Below, in pieces: positions 56,912-64,000 of a stretch of 64,000 nt of DNA. The notes beneath the pieces were generated by a model. It was not told the DNA's origin. It worked only from the letters and a program-made list of their open reading frames with translations, and ran no database searches. Source of the DNA: Mycoplana dimorpha (GTDB lineage: Bacteria > Pseudomonadota > Alphaproteobacteria > Rhizobiales > Rhizobiaceae). A program made the translations under genes and the position numbers. Each line of letters opens with the position of its first letter. Within the stretch, counting starts at the first letter, position 1. Where the stretch lies: the NCBI RefSeq assembly GCF_003046475.1, contig NZ_PZZZ01000001.1, forward strand, positions 124,001 to 188,000, given 5' to 3'.

Positions 56912-58309
56912 CTAACCCCGAATGCGGGAGTGGCTGCCGATAAAGGCTTCGACGGCGGCAAGCTCCGGATCCAGGACTTCGTACCGCTCCTTTCTTTGCA
57001 TCATGCCAGCAAGCCATGACGGAAGCGTCGGGTCAATACCGCTCGCCGATTTTACGGCGTCGGGGAACTTGGCCGGATGCGCCGTCGCGAGCGTCACCAT
57101 CGGGCTTGCAGCGCGCGAGTTCTTCGCCGCCACGAAGACACCGGTCGCGGTGTGCGGATCGAGAAGATAACCTGTCTTTTCAAGTGTTTCCGCGATGGTC
57201 TTGGCGACCTGCTTCTGGGTTGCCCGGCCGGCGCGGAACTCCTTGCGGATCGCCTTCAGGGCCTTCTCGCCGATCTGGAACGCGCCCGACTGCTTCAGGC
57301 CTGCCATCAGCGCGCGGATCTCCGCCGGATCGCGGTCGGAGGCCTCGAACAGCAGCCGCTCGAAGTTGGATGAGATCTGGATATCCATCGACGGCGAGGT
57401 GGTGGCGACGACCTCGCGCATCTCGTATCGGCCGGTCTTGAGGGCACGGGCGAGGATGTCGTTGTCGTTGGTGGCGATCACCAGCCGGTCGATCGGCAGG
57501 CCCATACGCTTGGCGACGTAGCCGGCGAAAATGTCGCCGAAATTGCCGGTCGGCACGGTGAACGAAACTTTCCGGTCGGGCGCTCCGAGCGCCACCGCGC
57601 TCGTGAAGTAATAGACGATCTGGGCCATGATGCGCGCCCAGTTGATCGAGTTGACGCCGGAAAGCTGCATGTTCTGGCGGAACGTCTTGTCGTTGAACAT
57701 CGCCTTGACGAGGTTCTGGCAGTCGTCGAAGTTGCCCCTGACGGCGATGGCGTGGACATTGCTCTCCGTCGAGGTCGTCATCTGCCGCTGCTGCACCGGC
57801 GAGACCTTGCCGTGCGGAAACAGGATGAAGATGTCGGTGCGCTCGCGGCCGGCAAAGGCATCGATTGCCGCCCCGCCGGTGTCGCCGGAGGTGGCGCCGA
57901 CGATGGTCGCGCGCTGCCCGCGCTCGGCGAGCACATGATCCATCAGCCGGGCAAGCAGCTGCATCGCCACATCCTTGAAGGCGAGGGTCGTGCCGTGGAA
58001 GAGTTCAAGCACGAACTGGTTCGCTCCGGTCTGGACGAGCGGGGCGATTGCCGGGTGCCGGAAGGTGCCATAAGCCTCGTCGATCATCGAACGCAGCGTC
58101 GCGGGCTCGATCTCGCCGTCGATAAACGGCGACAGCACGGTGAAGGCGACCTCCTGGTAGCTCATTCCACGCATCGAGCGGATCTGCCGCTTCGTGAAAG
58201 TCGGCCACTCCTGCGGCACGTAGAGGCCGCCGTCGCTGGCAAGCCCGGCTAGCAGGGCGTCGCAGAAACCGAGGGAAGGGGCCTCGCCCCGGGTCGAAAC
58301 ATACTTCAC
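56912..58309 (-). CDS. thrC: Threonine synthase
   Basis: A 465-residue PLP enzyme converting O-phosphohomoserine to threonine. The PLP-lysine is Lys112 in FHGTTLAFKDVAMQLL; the phosphate loop is VGATSGDTGGAAIDAF; FTVPTGNFGDIFAGYVAKRM is also typical. Translation starts at the GTG at 58309 with AGGGA seven bases before it. It is co-directional with the M16 gene, forming thrC-M16-GNAT, and completes the pathway with thrB. Confidence 0.95.
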   Translation of the reverse strand: MKYVSTRGEAPSLGFCDALLAGLASDGGLYVPQEWPTFTKRQIRSMRGMSYQEVAFTVLSPFIDGEIEPATLRSMIDEAYGTFRHPAIAPLVQTGANQFVLELFHGTTLAFKDVAMQLLARLMDHVLAERGQRATIVGATSGDTGGAAIDAFAGRERTDIFILFPHGKVSPVQQRQMTTSTESNVHAIAVRGNFDDCQNLVKAMFNDKTFRQNMQLSGVNSINWARIMAQIVYYFTSAVALGAPDRKVSFTVPTGNFGDIFAGYVAKRMGLPIDRLVIATNDNDILARALKTGRYEMREVVATTSPSMDIQISSNFERLLFEASDRDPAEIRALMAGLKQSGAFQIGEKALKAIRKEFRAGRATQKQVAKTIAETLEKTGYLLDPHTATGVFVAAKNSRAASPMVTLATAHPAKFPDAVKSASGIDPTLPSWLAGMMQRKERYEVLDPELAAVEAFIGSHSRIRG

Positions 58310-58668
58310 GTCATCATCCCTGAAATTGAGCGGCAGGCTGGATGAAGGAACGCGTGGGGAGACGGACGGGAGCGGGGGCTGCGGTCACGAGCATTCCTTC
58401 CGTTCGGTCGCGACGATCGCCGCGCCGTGAGAGACATAGGCGCACCGGGGCACGGTGTTCTCATGGCGCCGGCACGCGTGCTTCGGTTCAAAACGCATGA
58501 GAGTGGGAATCCCCGGCATGCGAACGGATGCAGCAAAAAGTGGAAGGCCTGTTCGGGACAATCGATTTTTCACCGCACCGCTGCTATAGAGCATCCGCGA
58601 GGGTCTAGAAAGGCCCGTTTTTTATGAGGCAAAGCGGGCACGCCAGTCCGAACGCAGGGTAGAGACAC
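58310..58668. other. 359-base divergent intergenic region (thrC / lipoprotein)
   Basis: No gene is seen. A TATAGA (58585-58590) resembling a -10 element is followed by a short hairpin, GGGTC (58601-58605) with GGCCC (612-616 of the same block, 58612-58616), and a TTTTTT run at 58618-58623, upstream of the lipoprotein start. See findings. Confidence 0.4.
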
Positions 58669-59226
58669 GTGATTGTTAAGACCAGCCGTCGCATTACGGG
58701 CATCCTTCTTTTCACCCTCATCGCAGGCTGCAGCCAGACGGACAAGAGCGCCGACCTCGGTGCGTCCTCCGGCCAGGGCCAGCAGCAGGCGGCGACACAG
58801 CAGTCGGCCGTGATCCAGGGCGCTTGCCCGCAGGTCTATCTGCGCGAGGGCACCGCCATACACCGCGCCTACGCCAAGGGCGCAAAGGACGATCCCAGCA
58901 AGGTGCTCTATCAGGCGACGCTCGCTGCGACCACGCGCCAGTGTGTGCAGACGGAGAACAGCCTCAAGGTCACCGTGATGGCCCAGGGTCGCATCGCCGC
59001 CGGTCCGGCCGGCTCCGCCGGCACCGTCACCCTGCCGATCCGGGTCGCCGCGAGCGACGGCGAGAACACGCTCTATTCGAACCTTGCCAAGTTCAGCGTC
59101 ACCATCCCTCCTGAAGGCACGGCTCAGTACGTCTTCACCGACGCCAACGTCGTCATTCCGGGTGGGGCCGGCTCCTACGCCAAGATCTATGTCGGTTTCG
59201 ACGAGGGCCCGTACAACACGAAGTGA
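58669..59226 (+). CDS. Conserved lipoprotein
   Basis: A 185-residue exported protein with a lipobox: GILLFTLIAGCSQTD places the modified Cys at about 21. A Gln/Ser/Gly-rich linker follows, then a beta-rich domain starting QGACPQVYLREGTAIHRAY with a Cys pair (GACP and RQCVQ). No known catalytic motif. The start is the GTG at 58669, preceded by AGGG within GCAGGGTAGAG. Divergent from thrC; function unknown, conserved in rhizobia to my recollection. Confidence 0.75.
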   Translation: MIVKTSRRITGILLFTLIAGCSQTDKSADLGASSGQGQQQAATQQSAVIQGACPQVYLREGTAIHRAYAKGAKDDPSKVLYQATLAATTRQCVQTENSLKVTVMAQGRIAAGPAGSAGTVTLPIRVAASDGENTLYSNLAKFSVTIPPEGTAQYVFTDANVVIPGGAGSYAKIYVGFDEGPYNTK

Positions 59227-59384
59227 GGTCAGGCGGCAGCCGATAAGGGCCGGGGCGCCAGTCGCGGCGGCTATTGGCGTCCGGCGCTCGTTGGCACGTC
59301 GGCGGTCGCCAAAATTCAACGGCGATCCTTCGCCGCGAACCTGTGACTACTGCCCACCCGCGAGCGCAGCTGATCTGTTGTCGC

Positions 59385-60074
59385 TCACACCGCTTCCTGC
59401 CATTCGGCGAGGGCCGCGACGACGCCGGGCAGCTCGCTCATGCGCGAAATCACCGTCTCGGCGCCAGCCTCCGTCAGCCGGTCGGCGTGGGAGGGATAGG
59501 TGTGCGAGGCGCCGGTGAAGCCGACGACGCGCATGCCGGCGGCCCGGGCGCCGTGGATGCCGTGCACGGAGTCCTCGATCACCAGCGTATTGGCCGGATC
59601 GGCGTCGAACTGCTTGGCGGCATGCAGGAAAATATCCGGCTTCGGCTTAACCCGGTCCGGGCCGAGATCCTTCGCCGAGAAGATGTGCGGCGCGAAGACC
59701 TGCTTCAGGCCGACGCGGGTCAGCATCAGGTCCAGCCGGTGCGATGTCGAGTTCGAGCAGATGCAGTAGGGGCGCTTCAGGCGCGACAGCGCAAGCTTCA
59801 CGCCGTCGATGACCTTCACCTCGTTGGCAAGCCTGGCATCGAGCAGCGCCTCCGACTTGTCCAGAAGCGAGGCAGAGAGCGGAATGGACGCCTCGCGCTC
59901 GATGGTGAAGAGAATGTCCTGCCAGGTCAGGCCGGCGAAGCGCTCGCCCATCTCCTCGACGCCGATCGGATAGCCGGCCTCGGTCAGGAGCCGCGATTCG
60001 ACCTGGGCCGCAATGATCTCGGAATCGACCAGAACGCCGTCGCAATCAAAGATGATGAGGTCGAAACCGTCCAT
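59385..60074 (-). CDS. HAD-superfamily hydrolase (beta-phosphoglucomutase/phosphatase-like)
   Basis: A 229-residue HAD phosphatase. The nucleophile motif is DCDGVLVDSE (Asp10, Asp12), motif II is CSNSTS, motif III Lys is in RVKPKPDIFLHAAK, and motif IV is VIEDSVHG. The cap domain lies between, as in GPH/PGP-type enzymes and beta-phosphoglucomutase. AAGGA lies eight bases before the ATG at 60074; the long frame upstream crosses the opposite-strand bioR gene and is not coding. Substrate unknown. Confidence 0.88.
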   Translation of the reverse strand: MDGFDLIIFDCDGVLVDSEIIAAQVESRLLTEAGYPIGVEEMGERFAGLTWQDILFTIEREASIPLSASLLDKSEALLDARLANEVKVIDGVKLALSRLKRPYCICSNSTSHRLDLMLTRVGLKQVFAPHIFSAKDLGPDRVKPKPDIFLHAAKQFDADPANTLVIEDSVHGIHGARAAGMRVVGFTGASHTYPSHADRLTEAGAETVISRMSELPGVVAALAEWQEAV

Positions 60075-60255
60075 TGCAGATGTCCTTTGAGGGAGGGGCG
60101 CTGCGCCGGAGCGCCAGTTGGCTTGAGCGCCGCGAGGGGCTTCGCAAAGCCATTTACAGGATGGAGGCGCAAACCTCAACCTTGCGGCGGACTGCGGCGG
60201 GCTGCGGCGCCTGCCGCGCTCGACAGCGCCGGGCGAGCCTTCTATCAGTAGCGGG

Positions 60256-60924
60256 ATGACGAACCATCCAGACGACACGATCGCAAGCCGCATCAGCCGG
60301 GCGCTGGCCGACCGGATCATTTCCGGCGAACTGGCGCCGGGCCAGCGGCTCCGGCAGGACCACGTCGCCGAGGAATTCGGGGCGAGCCATGTTCCGGTTC
60401 GCGAGGCGTTCAGGCGGCTGGAGGCGCAAGGGCTGGCGGTGAGCGAGCCCCGCCGCGGCGTGCGCGTCGCCTCCTTCGATCTGCGCGAGGTGCGCGAGGT
60501 GGCGGAGATGCGCGCGGCGCTTGAGGTGCTGGCGCTTCGCCATGCCGTTCCCCATCTGACGCCCGCCATCCTCGACCGGGCGGCGGCGGCGACGGCGGCG
60601 GCCGACAGTTCGCGTGACGTGCGCTCGTGGGAGGCGGCCAACCGTGCATTCCACCGTCTGATCCTCGAGCCCTGCGCCATGCCGCGGCTGCTGGCCGCGA
60701 TCGACGACCTGCATGCCGCAAGCGCCCGCTTCCTCTTCTCCGCCTGGCGGTCGAGCTGGGAGGCGCGCACCGACCACGACCATCGCGCCATCCTGGCGGC
60801 GCTGCGCGAGGGTGACGGCGATGCCGCCATGGCGATTCTCGGCCGCCACGTGCAGTGGATCGGCCGCACGCCGGTGCGCAACGCCACCGGCGAGACGCGC
60901 GAAGTGTTTTCGATCGTGGGCTGA
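60256..60924 (+). CDS. bioR: GntR/FCD-family biotin repressor BioR
   Basis: A 222-residue regulator. A GntR winged helix (about 10-75) contains RIISGELAPGQRLRQDHVAEEFGASHVPVREAFRRLEAQGL; the C-terminal FCD-like helical domain is at about 85-215. In alphaproteobacteria BioR controls biotin synthesis or uptake genes through TTATNNATAA operators. Here three such boxes lie between it and bioY, which supports the name. No good ribosome site or BioR box is seen before bioR itself. Confidence 0.87.
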   Translation: MTNHPDDTIASRISRALADRIISGELAPGQRLRQDHVAEEFGASHVPVREAFRRLEAQGLAVSEPRRGVRVASFDLREVREVAEMRAALEVLALRHAVPHLTPAILDRAAAATAAADSSRDVRSWEAANRAFHRLILEPCAMPRLLAAIDDLHAASARFLFSAWRSSWEARTDHDHRAILAALREGDGDAAMAILGRHVQWIGRTPVRNATGETREVFSIVG

Positions 60925-60955
60925 CGGGCAGCCAGTCCGTCATCCTCGGCAGAAA

Positions 60956-60965
60956 TTATCTATAA
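60956..60965. promoter_or_regulatory. BioR operator 1
   Basis: TTATCTATAA, a perfect match to the BioR consensus TTATMKATAA in its complementary form, flanked by AAA and TTT. It lies 31 bases after the bioR stop and 185 before the bioY start. Confidence 0.85.
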
Positions 60966-61097
60966 TTTTTGAGCCGAGAAAATTGGAATATTTTCAATAG
61001 TTTGGCATGCTGACTCCTCCGGGTTTTGGCATTGGATGCTCGGTTCCCGCTAGTGCGTGGGCTTGACTGGTCGGCTGAATTTTACGTACGGGTCGGA

Positions 61098-61107
61098 TTA
61101 TAGATAA
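61098..61107. promoter_or_regulatory. BioR operator 2
   Basis: TTATAGATAA, a perfect match to the BioR consensus, 42 bases before the bioY ATG. Its GATAAT end could be a -10 element, so binding would block polymerase. Confidence 0.85.
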
Positions 61108-61116
61108 TTTCGACAG

Positions 61117-61126
61117 TTATCTATTG
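61117..61126. promoter_or_regulatory. BioR operator 3 (imperfect)
   Basis: TTATCTATTG differs from the perfect palindrome in the last two bases. It lies 9 bases after operator 2, close to the bioY ribosome site (GAGAGGA at 61137). Confidence 0.6.
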
Positions 61127-61149
61127 ATGTCACCTTGAGAGGACTTTCC

Positions 61150-61740
61150 ATGCTCGAATTCGCCGCTGCCGGCCCGTCCGGCTTCGACCCGCTGCGCCTT
61201 AACGCCCGTTCCCTGCCGCTTCGCGTCGTCTTCGTGCTGGCGGGCACGCTGGCGCTGGCGCTCGCCTCGCGCATCAGCGTGCCGATGGTGCCGGTGCCGA
61301 TCACCATGCAGACCTTCGCCGTCACGATGATCGGCGTGCTCTACGGCTGGCGGCTGGGTACGCTCACCGTGCTCGCCTGGCTTGGCGAGGCCATGGTCGG
61401 ACTTCCGGTGCTTGCCGGCGGCGCCGGCGGGCTCGCTTCTTTCGTCGGGCCGACGGCCGGCTATCTCGTCTCCTTCCCGCTGATGGCCGCGATGGTCGGG
61501 TGGCTGGCGGAACGGGGCTGGACCGGCCGTCGCGTCGTCCTCAGCTTCGTCGCCCACTTTGCCGCCAATATCTTTTGCCTGGTGCTTGGCGGCGCCTGGC
61601 TGGCGACGCTGATGGGAATGGAAAAGGCCCTGATGCTGGGTGTCGTGCCGTTCGTGCTCGGCGCCGTGCTGAAATCGGCCCTGGCCGCCGCCCTGCTGAA
61701 GGCCGTGGCCCCGCACATGCAGGCGCCCGCACGGCCGTGA
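61150..61740 (+). CDS. bioY: Solitary biotin transporter BioY
   Basis: A 196-residue BioY protein, diverged from the one in bioMNY. Features are SVPMVPVPITMQTFAVTMIGVLYG, AMVGLPVLAGGAGGLASFVGPTAGYLVSF, and about six TM helices. It could work alone, as some BioY do, or share BioM/BioN from 7 kb. The ATG at 61150 follows GAGAGGA by six bases; the upstream in-frame TTG at 61135 is unlikely because it overlaps that ribosome site. Its stop overlaps the start of the DUF1284 gene. Confidence 0.92.
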   Translation: MLEFAAAGPSGFDPLRLNARSLPLRVVFVLAGTLALALASRISVPMVPVPITMQTFAVTMIGVLYGWRLGTLTVLAWLGEAMVGLPVLAGGAGGLASFVGPTAGYLVSFPLMAAMVGWLAERGWTGRRVVLSFVAHFAANIFCLVLGGAWLATLMGMEKALMLGVVPFVLGAVLKSALAAALLKAVAPHMQAPARP

Positions 61741-62183
61741 CCGTCAGGCTGCGCGCCCATCATCTGTTGTGCATCCTGACCTTCGTCGGCGAGGGCTATA
61801 CGCCCGGTTTCGTCGACAACTACATCGAGATCGCCCGCCGCCTGTCGGCGGGCGAAGACATCGAGATCGTCGAGGGGCCGGACGATATCTGCGCGCCGCT
61901 GCTCGACGATGAGGGCCCGCACTGCCACGGCGACGGCGTCCTGGTCCGCGATCGGTTGGCTGCGGAAGCCGTGTCCGAACTGGTGGGCGTCGCAGTCCAC
62001 CCGGGTGTCGTTTTCCGGCCGGACGCGACCCTCCTCGACCGCCTTCGCTCCGGCTTCCGCGCCGGTGAACTGCGCTCGGCCTGTCGCGGCTGCGAATGGT
62101 CGAGCCTGTGCACGCGGGTGGCCAGGCAGGGGTACCCCGGCGTCCGCGTCGCAGCCGGTCCGATCTTGGGGGCGGCATCGTGA
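61737..62183 (+). CDS. DUF1284 cysteine-containing protein
   Basis: A 148-residue soluble protein of the DUF1284 family. The N-terminus VRLRAHHLLCILTFVGEGY is its hallmark. Six Cys are present, at about 12, 52, 63, 116, 119 and 125; the last three form CxxCx5C (RSACRGCEWSSLCTR), which could bind zinc or an iron-sulfur cluster. The GTG start overlaps the bioY stop (GTGA), so it is translationally coupled to biotin uptake. Function unknown; role in biotin metabolism inferred only from coupling. Confidence 0.82.
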   Translation: MTVRLRAHHLLCILTFVGEGYTPGFVDNYIEIARRLSAGEDIEIVEGPDDICAPLLDDEGPHCHGDGVLVRDRLAAEAVSELVGVAVHPGVVFRPDATLLDRLRSGFRAGELRSACRGCEWSSLCTRVARQGYPGVRVAAGPILGAAS

Positions 62184-62184
62184 T

Positions 62185-62215
62185 TGAAGCAGATCTCTGA
62201 GCGTGATCTGCTTCA
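62185..62215. terminator. Perfect inverted repeat between DUF1284 and ArsR genes
   Basis: TGAAGCAGATC (62185-62195) and GATCTGCTTCA (62205-62215) form a perfect 11-base stem with a 9-base loop, starting just after the DUF1284 stop, where two genes converge. It has no T-run on either side and is less GC rich than the other hairpins, so it may be a termination or stability element. Confidence 0.45.
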
Positions 62216-62293
62216 TGTCCCCGCTCCACCGGTTTCGGCGCAAATCTTTTCCAGATACCGCGGCACATTTGCGGCAGAGGAGCATTGGCCGCA

Positions 62294-62977
62294 CTACGAC
62301 AGCGGGAACAGCTCCAAAAACGCCCGCTCGCCGGCGGGCGTGAAGAGGATGGCGCGGCTGTCTTCGGATCGTCTTGCCCAGCCCTGGTCGATGACGCGGG
62401 CCAGGAGCGCCTCGCCGAGCGAGCCGGCGAGGTGGGAGCGGCGCTCGCTCCAGTCCAGGCAGGTGCGGCATAGCGGCCGCCGCTGGCGGCGCAGGCCGTC
62501 GACATCGATGCCGAGCCCGGCCATGCGTGTTTCGCCTGCCGCAGTCAGCGTCGCCTCATCGCCGCCGACGACCACGTGACCCTCGGCGATCAGCCGGTCC
62601 AGCATCCGTACGCCGAAATCGCCGGCGAGATGGTCGTAGCAGACCCGCGCCTTGCGCAGCGCCGGATCCTTCGGCCCCGGTCGCGTCCGCAGGAAGCCGC
62701 GGTTGGCGGCAAAGCCCATCAGGCTCTCCAGCAGCAGCCCGACCTCGTCGTCGGACAGCGCGAAATAGCGATGCCGTCCCTGCTTTCGCTGGCTGACCAG
62801 CCCGCCGGCTTCCAGCTTGGCCAGATGCGAGCTCGCCGTCTGCAGGGTGATACCGGCAGCCCCCGCCAGTTCGGTCGCGGTCAGCGCCCGGCCGCCCATG
62901 AGCGCCGCCAGCATGTTGGCGCGGGCGGGGTCGCCTATGAGGGCGCCGATCTGGGCGATGTCCGGTCCTTCCTTCAT
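62294..62977 (-). CDS. ArsR-family winged-helix regulator
   Basis: A 227-residue regulator, longer than the classical ArsR of about 100. The winged helix is residues about 5-85: GDPARANMLAALMGGRALTATELA, ITLQTASSHLAKLEAGGLVSQRKQGRHRYFAL. The C-terminal half contains a Cys-bearing RRPLCRTCLDWSERR and could bind a metal or ligand. It diverges from the NIPSNAP gene at 63053 and probably controls it. Confidence 0.87.
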   Translation of the reverse strand: MKEGPDIAQIGALIGDPARANMLAALMGGRALTATELAGAAGITLQTASSHLAKLEAGGLVSQRKQGRHRYFALSDDEVGLLLESLMGFAANRGFLRTRPGPKDPALRKARVCYDHLAGDFGVRMLDRLIAEGHVVVGGDEATLTAAGETRMAGLGIDVDGLRRQRRPLCRTCLDWSERRSHLAGSLGEALLARVIDQGWARRSEDSRAILFTPAGERAFLELFPLS

Positions 62978-63052
62978 ACTTCGATGATAGTCGAAGCATC
63001 GACGCCGATCAATGTGGCATCAGGGGGCATCGAGACATCAAGGAGCCTGACG

Positions 63053-63382
63053 ATGATCACCTGCTTCATCCGCTACGAGATCGACCCGTTCAAGAAGGAG
63101 GAATTCGCCATATATGCCCGCAACTGGGGACAGGCGATCCCCCGCAACGGCGCCGAGTTGATCGGCTATTTCGGGCCGCATGAAGGTTCGGCGACCACCG
63201 CCTATGGCGTCTACAACATCGAGTCGCTGGCGGACTACGAGGCCTATCGGGCGCGTCTCGCGGCCGACCCGCTCGGGGCGGAAAACTACCAGTTCGCCAG
63301 GCGTGAACGCTTCATCCTTCGCGAAGACCGTATTTTCCTGCGAAACCTCTCCCTGCCGCACGCCGAGCGGGTGACGCCATGA
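63053..63382 (+). CDS. NIPSNAP family protein
   Basis: A 109-residue alpha/beta-barrel-like protein. ITCFIRYEIDPFKKEEFAIYARNWGQAIPR and GYFGPHEGSATTAYGVYNIESLADYEAYRARL fit the NIPSNAP/DUF family. AGGAG lies before the ATG at 63053; the upstream open frame from 62576 is not coding. The stop region overlaps the next start by four bases. Substrate unknown. Confidence 0.82.
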   Translation: MITCFIRYEIDPFKKEEFAIYARNWGQAIPRNGAELIGYFGPHEGSATTAYGVYNIESLADYEAYRARLAADPLGAENYQFARRERFILREDRIFLRNLSLPHAERVTP

Positions 63383-63744
63383 TCGCCGTCATCTTCGAGG
63401 TCACCCCCGCCGAAGGTTGTGGCGATGTCTATCTTCAGCTTGCTGCCGAGCTGAAGCCACGGCTCCAGGAGATCGACGGCTTCATCTCGATCGAGCGTTT
63501 CGAAAGCCTGTCGGTGCCGGGCAAGATCCTTTCGCTGTCGTTCTGGCGTGACGAGGAAGCGGTCGGCGCGTGGCGGAACAGCGCCGAACACCGCGCGGCA
63601 CAGGAAGCCGGTCGCCATGGGGTGTTTGCCGATTACCGCCTGCGGGTCGCCTCGGTGCTGCGCGACTACGGCATGGTCGAGCGCGCGGAAGCGCCTCTCG
63701 ACAGTCGGAAAGTGCATGAGGACGACGCCGAAAGCGGGGGTTAG
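63379..63744 (+). CDS. Antibiotic biosynthesis monooxygenase (ABM) domain protein
   Basis: A 121-residue dimeric alpha/beta-barrel protein. IAVIFEVTPAEGCGDVYLQLAAELKPRLQEIDGFISIERFES and ILSLSFWRDEEAVGAWRNSAEHRAAQEAGR are typical of ABM-fold enzymes, including quinol monooxygenases and heme-degrading proteins. The ATG overlaps the stop of the NIPSNAP gene (ATGA), so both are co-translated. Converges with, and slightly overlaps, the HepT-like gene. Confidence 0.85.
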   Translation: MIAVIFEVTPAEGCGDVYLQLAAELKPRLQEIDGFISIERFESLSVPGKILSLSFWRDEEAVGAWRNSAEHRAAQEAGRHGVFADYRLRVASVLRDYGMVERAEAPLDSRKVHEDDAESGG

Positions 63745-64000
63745 CGCTGTGCCGTCATCGAATGCAATGAAAGCACCGCCTTGAGGCGCGGCAGGTCATC
63801 GATCGCCACATGCCAAATTATGTCGTCGGCGATGCGATGATACTCGTGGCGCAGGATGTTCCCCATTCCGCGGATAGAACGCCACGGAATGTGTGGGGCC
63901 CGTTGCAGCAATTCATCGGGAATGTGCCGACTGGCTTCGGATATGATCTCGATCGCGCGCTGTACCGCGAGGCGTAGGATAGCATCATTGCCAAAGTCCT
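63741..64000 (-). CDS. HepT-like (DUF86) protein, partial
   Basis: The last 85 codons of a gene entering from the right edge. The sequence ILRLAVQRAIEIISEASRHIPDELL, followed by RSIRGMGNILRHEYHRIADDIIWHVAIDDLPRLK, is characteristic of the DUF86/HepT family, RNase-like or AMPylation-target toxins usually paired with a MNT-type nucleotidyltransferase antitoxin. The upstream partner would lie beyond the window, so a toxin-antitoxin role is only inferred. Its stop (63741-63743) overlaps the ABM gene end. Confidence 0.82.
   Translation of the reverse strand, partial: DFGNDAILRLAVQRAIEIISEASRHIPDELLQRAPHIPWRSIRGMGNILRHEYHRIADDIIWHVAIDDLPRLKAVLSLHSMTAQR

Overview
The window is a high-GC chromosomal stretch from an alphaproteobacterium of the order Hyphomicrobiales (Rhizobiales), most likely the Rhizobiaceae (Rhizobium, Sinorhizobium or Shinella type). 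The evidence is the gene content and order: aa3 oxidase genes coxB-coxA-ctaB-coxF-ctaG-coxC followed by a DUF983 gene, SURF1, ispH, thrB and rnhA; fabI beside a histidine phosphatase; ribB with a decayed GTP cyclohydrolase half next to aroC; the BioMNY biotin ECF transporter; the alphaproteobacterial biotin repressor BioR with its TTATNNATAA operators; and an IalB-like protein. This assignment rests on recollection of family distribution and synteny, not on a database search. I saw no rRNA, tRNA, prophage, insertion sequence or CRISPR array. The window reads as ordinary chromosome with short accessory insertions.

Layout. 1-5.6 kb (minus strand): start of tlyA, a REP-like palindromic element, dxs (isoprenoid precursors), an HxlR-regulator/pirin pair, xseB and an HDAC-family deacetylase. 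5.7-9 kb: bioMNY biotin importer on the minus strand, diverging from a YcaQ-like DNA glycosylase. 9-17.5 kb: a 7TM diguanylate cyclase, a sulfotransferase-like gene, ribB, aroC and a large PAS-GGDEF-EAL sensor. 17.7-25 kb: DUF1344 protein, histidine phosphatase, fabI, a DnaJ-like protein, a lipoprotein, pdxH, a DUF937 membrane protein with an unknown neighbour, and a polysaccharide deacetylase. 25.5-28.6 kb: a two-gene TRAP-TAXI importer. 28.8-31 kb: tldD and an IalB-like protein. 31.2-40.6 kb: the cytochrome aa3 oxidase structural and assembly genes, preceded by a perfect FNR/FixK-type box, then ispH, thrB and rnhA. 40.6-51.8 kb: DUF1579, a ligase-associated exonuclease with an ATP-dependent DNA ligase, an L,D-transpeptidase, Ohr, a DUF1275 membrane protein, a DUF4242-like protein, a HerA-like ATPase, a DUF2267-like protein, a peroxiredoxin, a DsbD-alpha-like protein and YqgE. 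51.8-60 kb: a second GGDEF-EAL protein, GNAT, M16 protease, thrC, a lipoprotein and a HAD hydrolase. 60.2-64 kb: bioR, three BioR boxes, a second bioY coupled to a DUF1284 gene, an ArsR regulator diverging from a NIPSNAP/ABM pair, and the end of a HepT-like gene.

How they work together. Two separate biotin uptake units point to dependence on external biotin, and only the second carries BioR operators. Heme A assembly (ctaB), copper insertion (ctaG), SURF1 and the oxidase subunits form one respiratory block, with a palindrome at the coxB start suggesting oxygen control. Three cyclic-di-GMP proteins differ in active-site state: one cyclase, one probable bifunctional enzyme and one probable phosphodiesterase. 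No single locus looks like a wholly new system. The best leads are the BioR-bioY-DUF1284 unit, the FNR-type box over the coxB start, the TRAP-TAXI insertion, and the unknown-function pairs at 22.1-24 kb and 47.2-49.4 kb.
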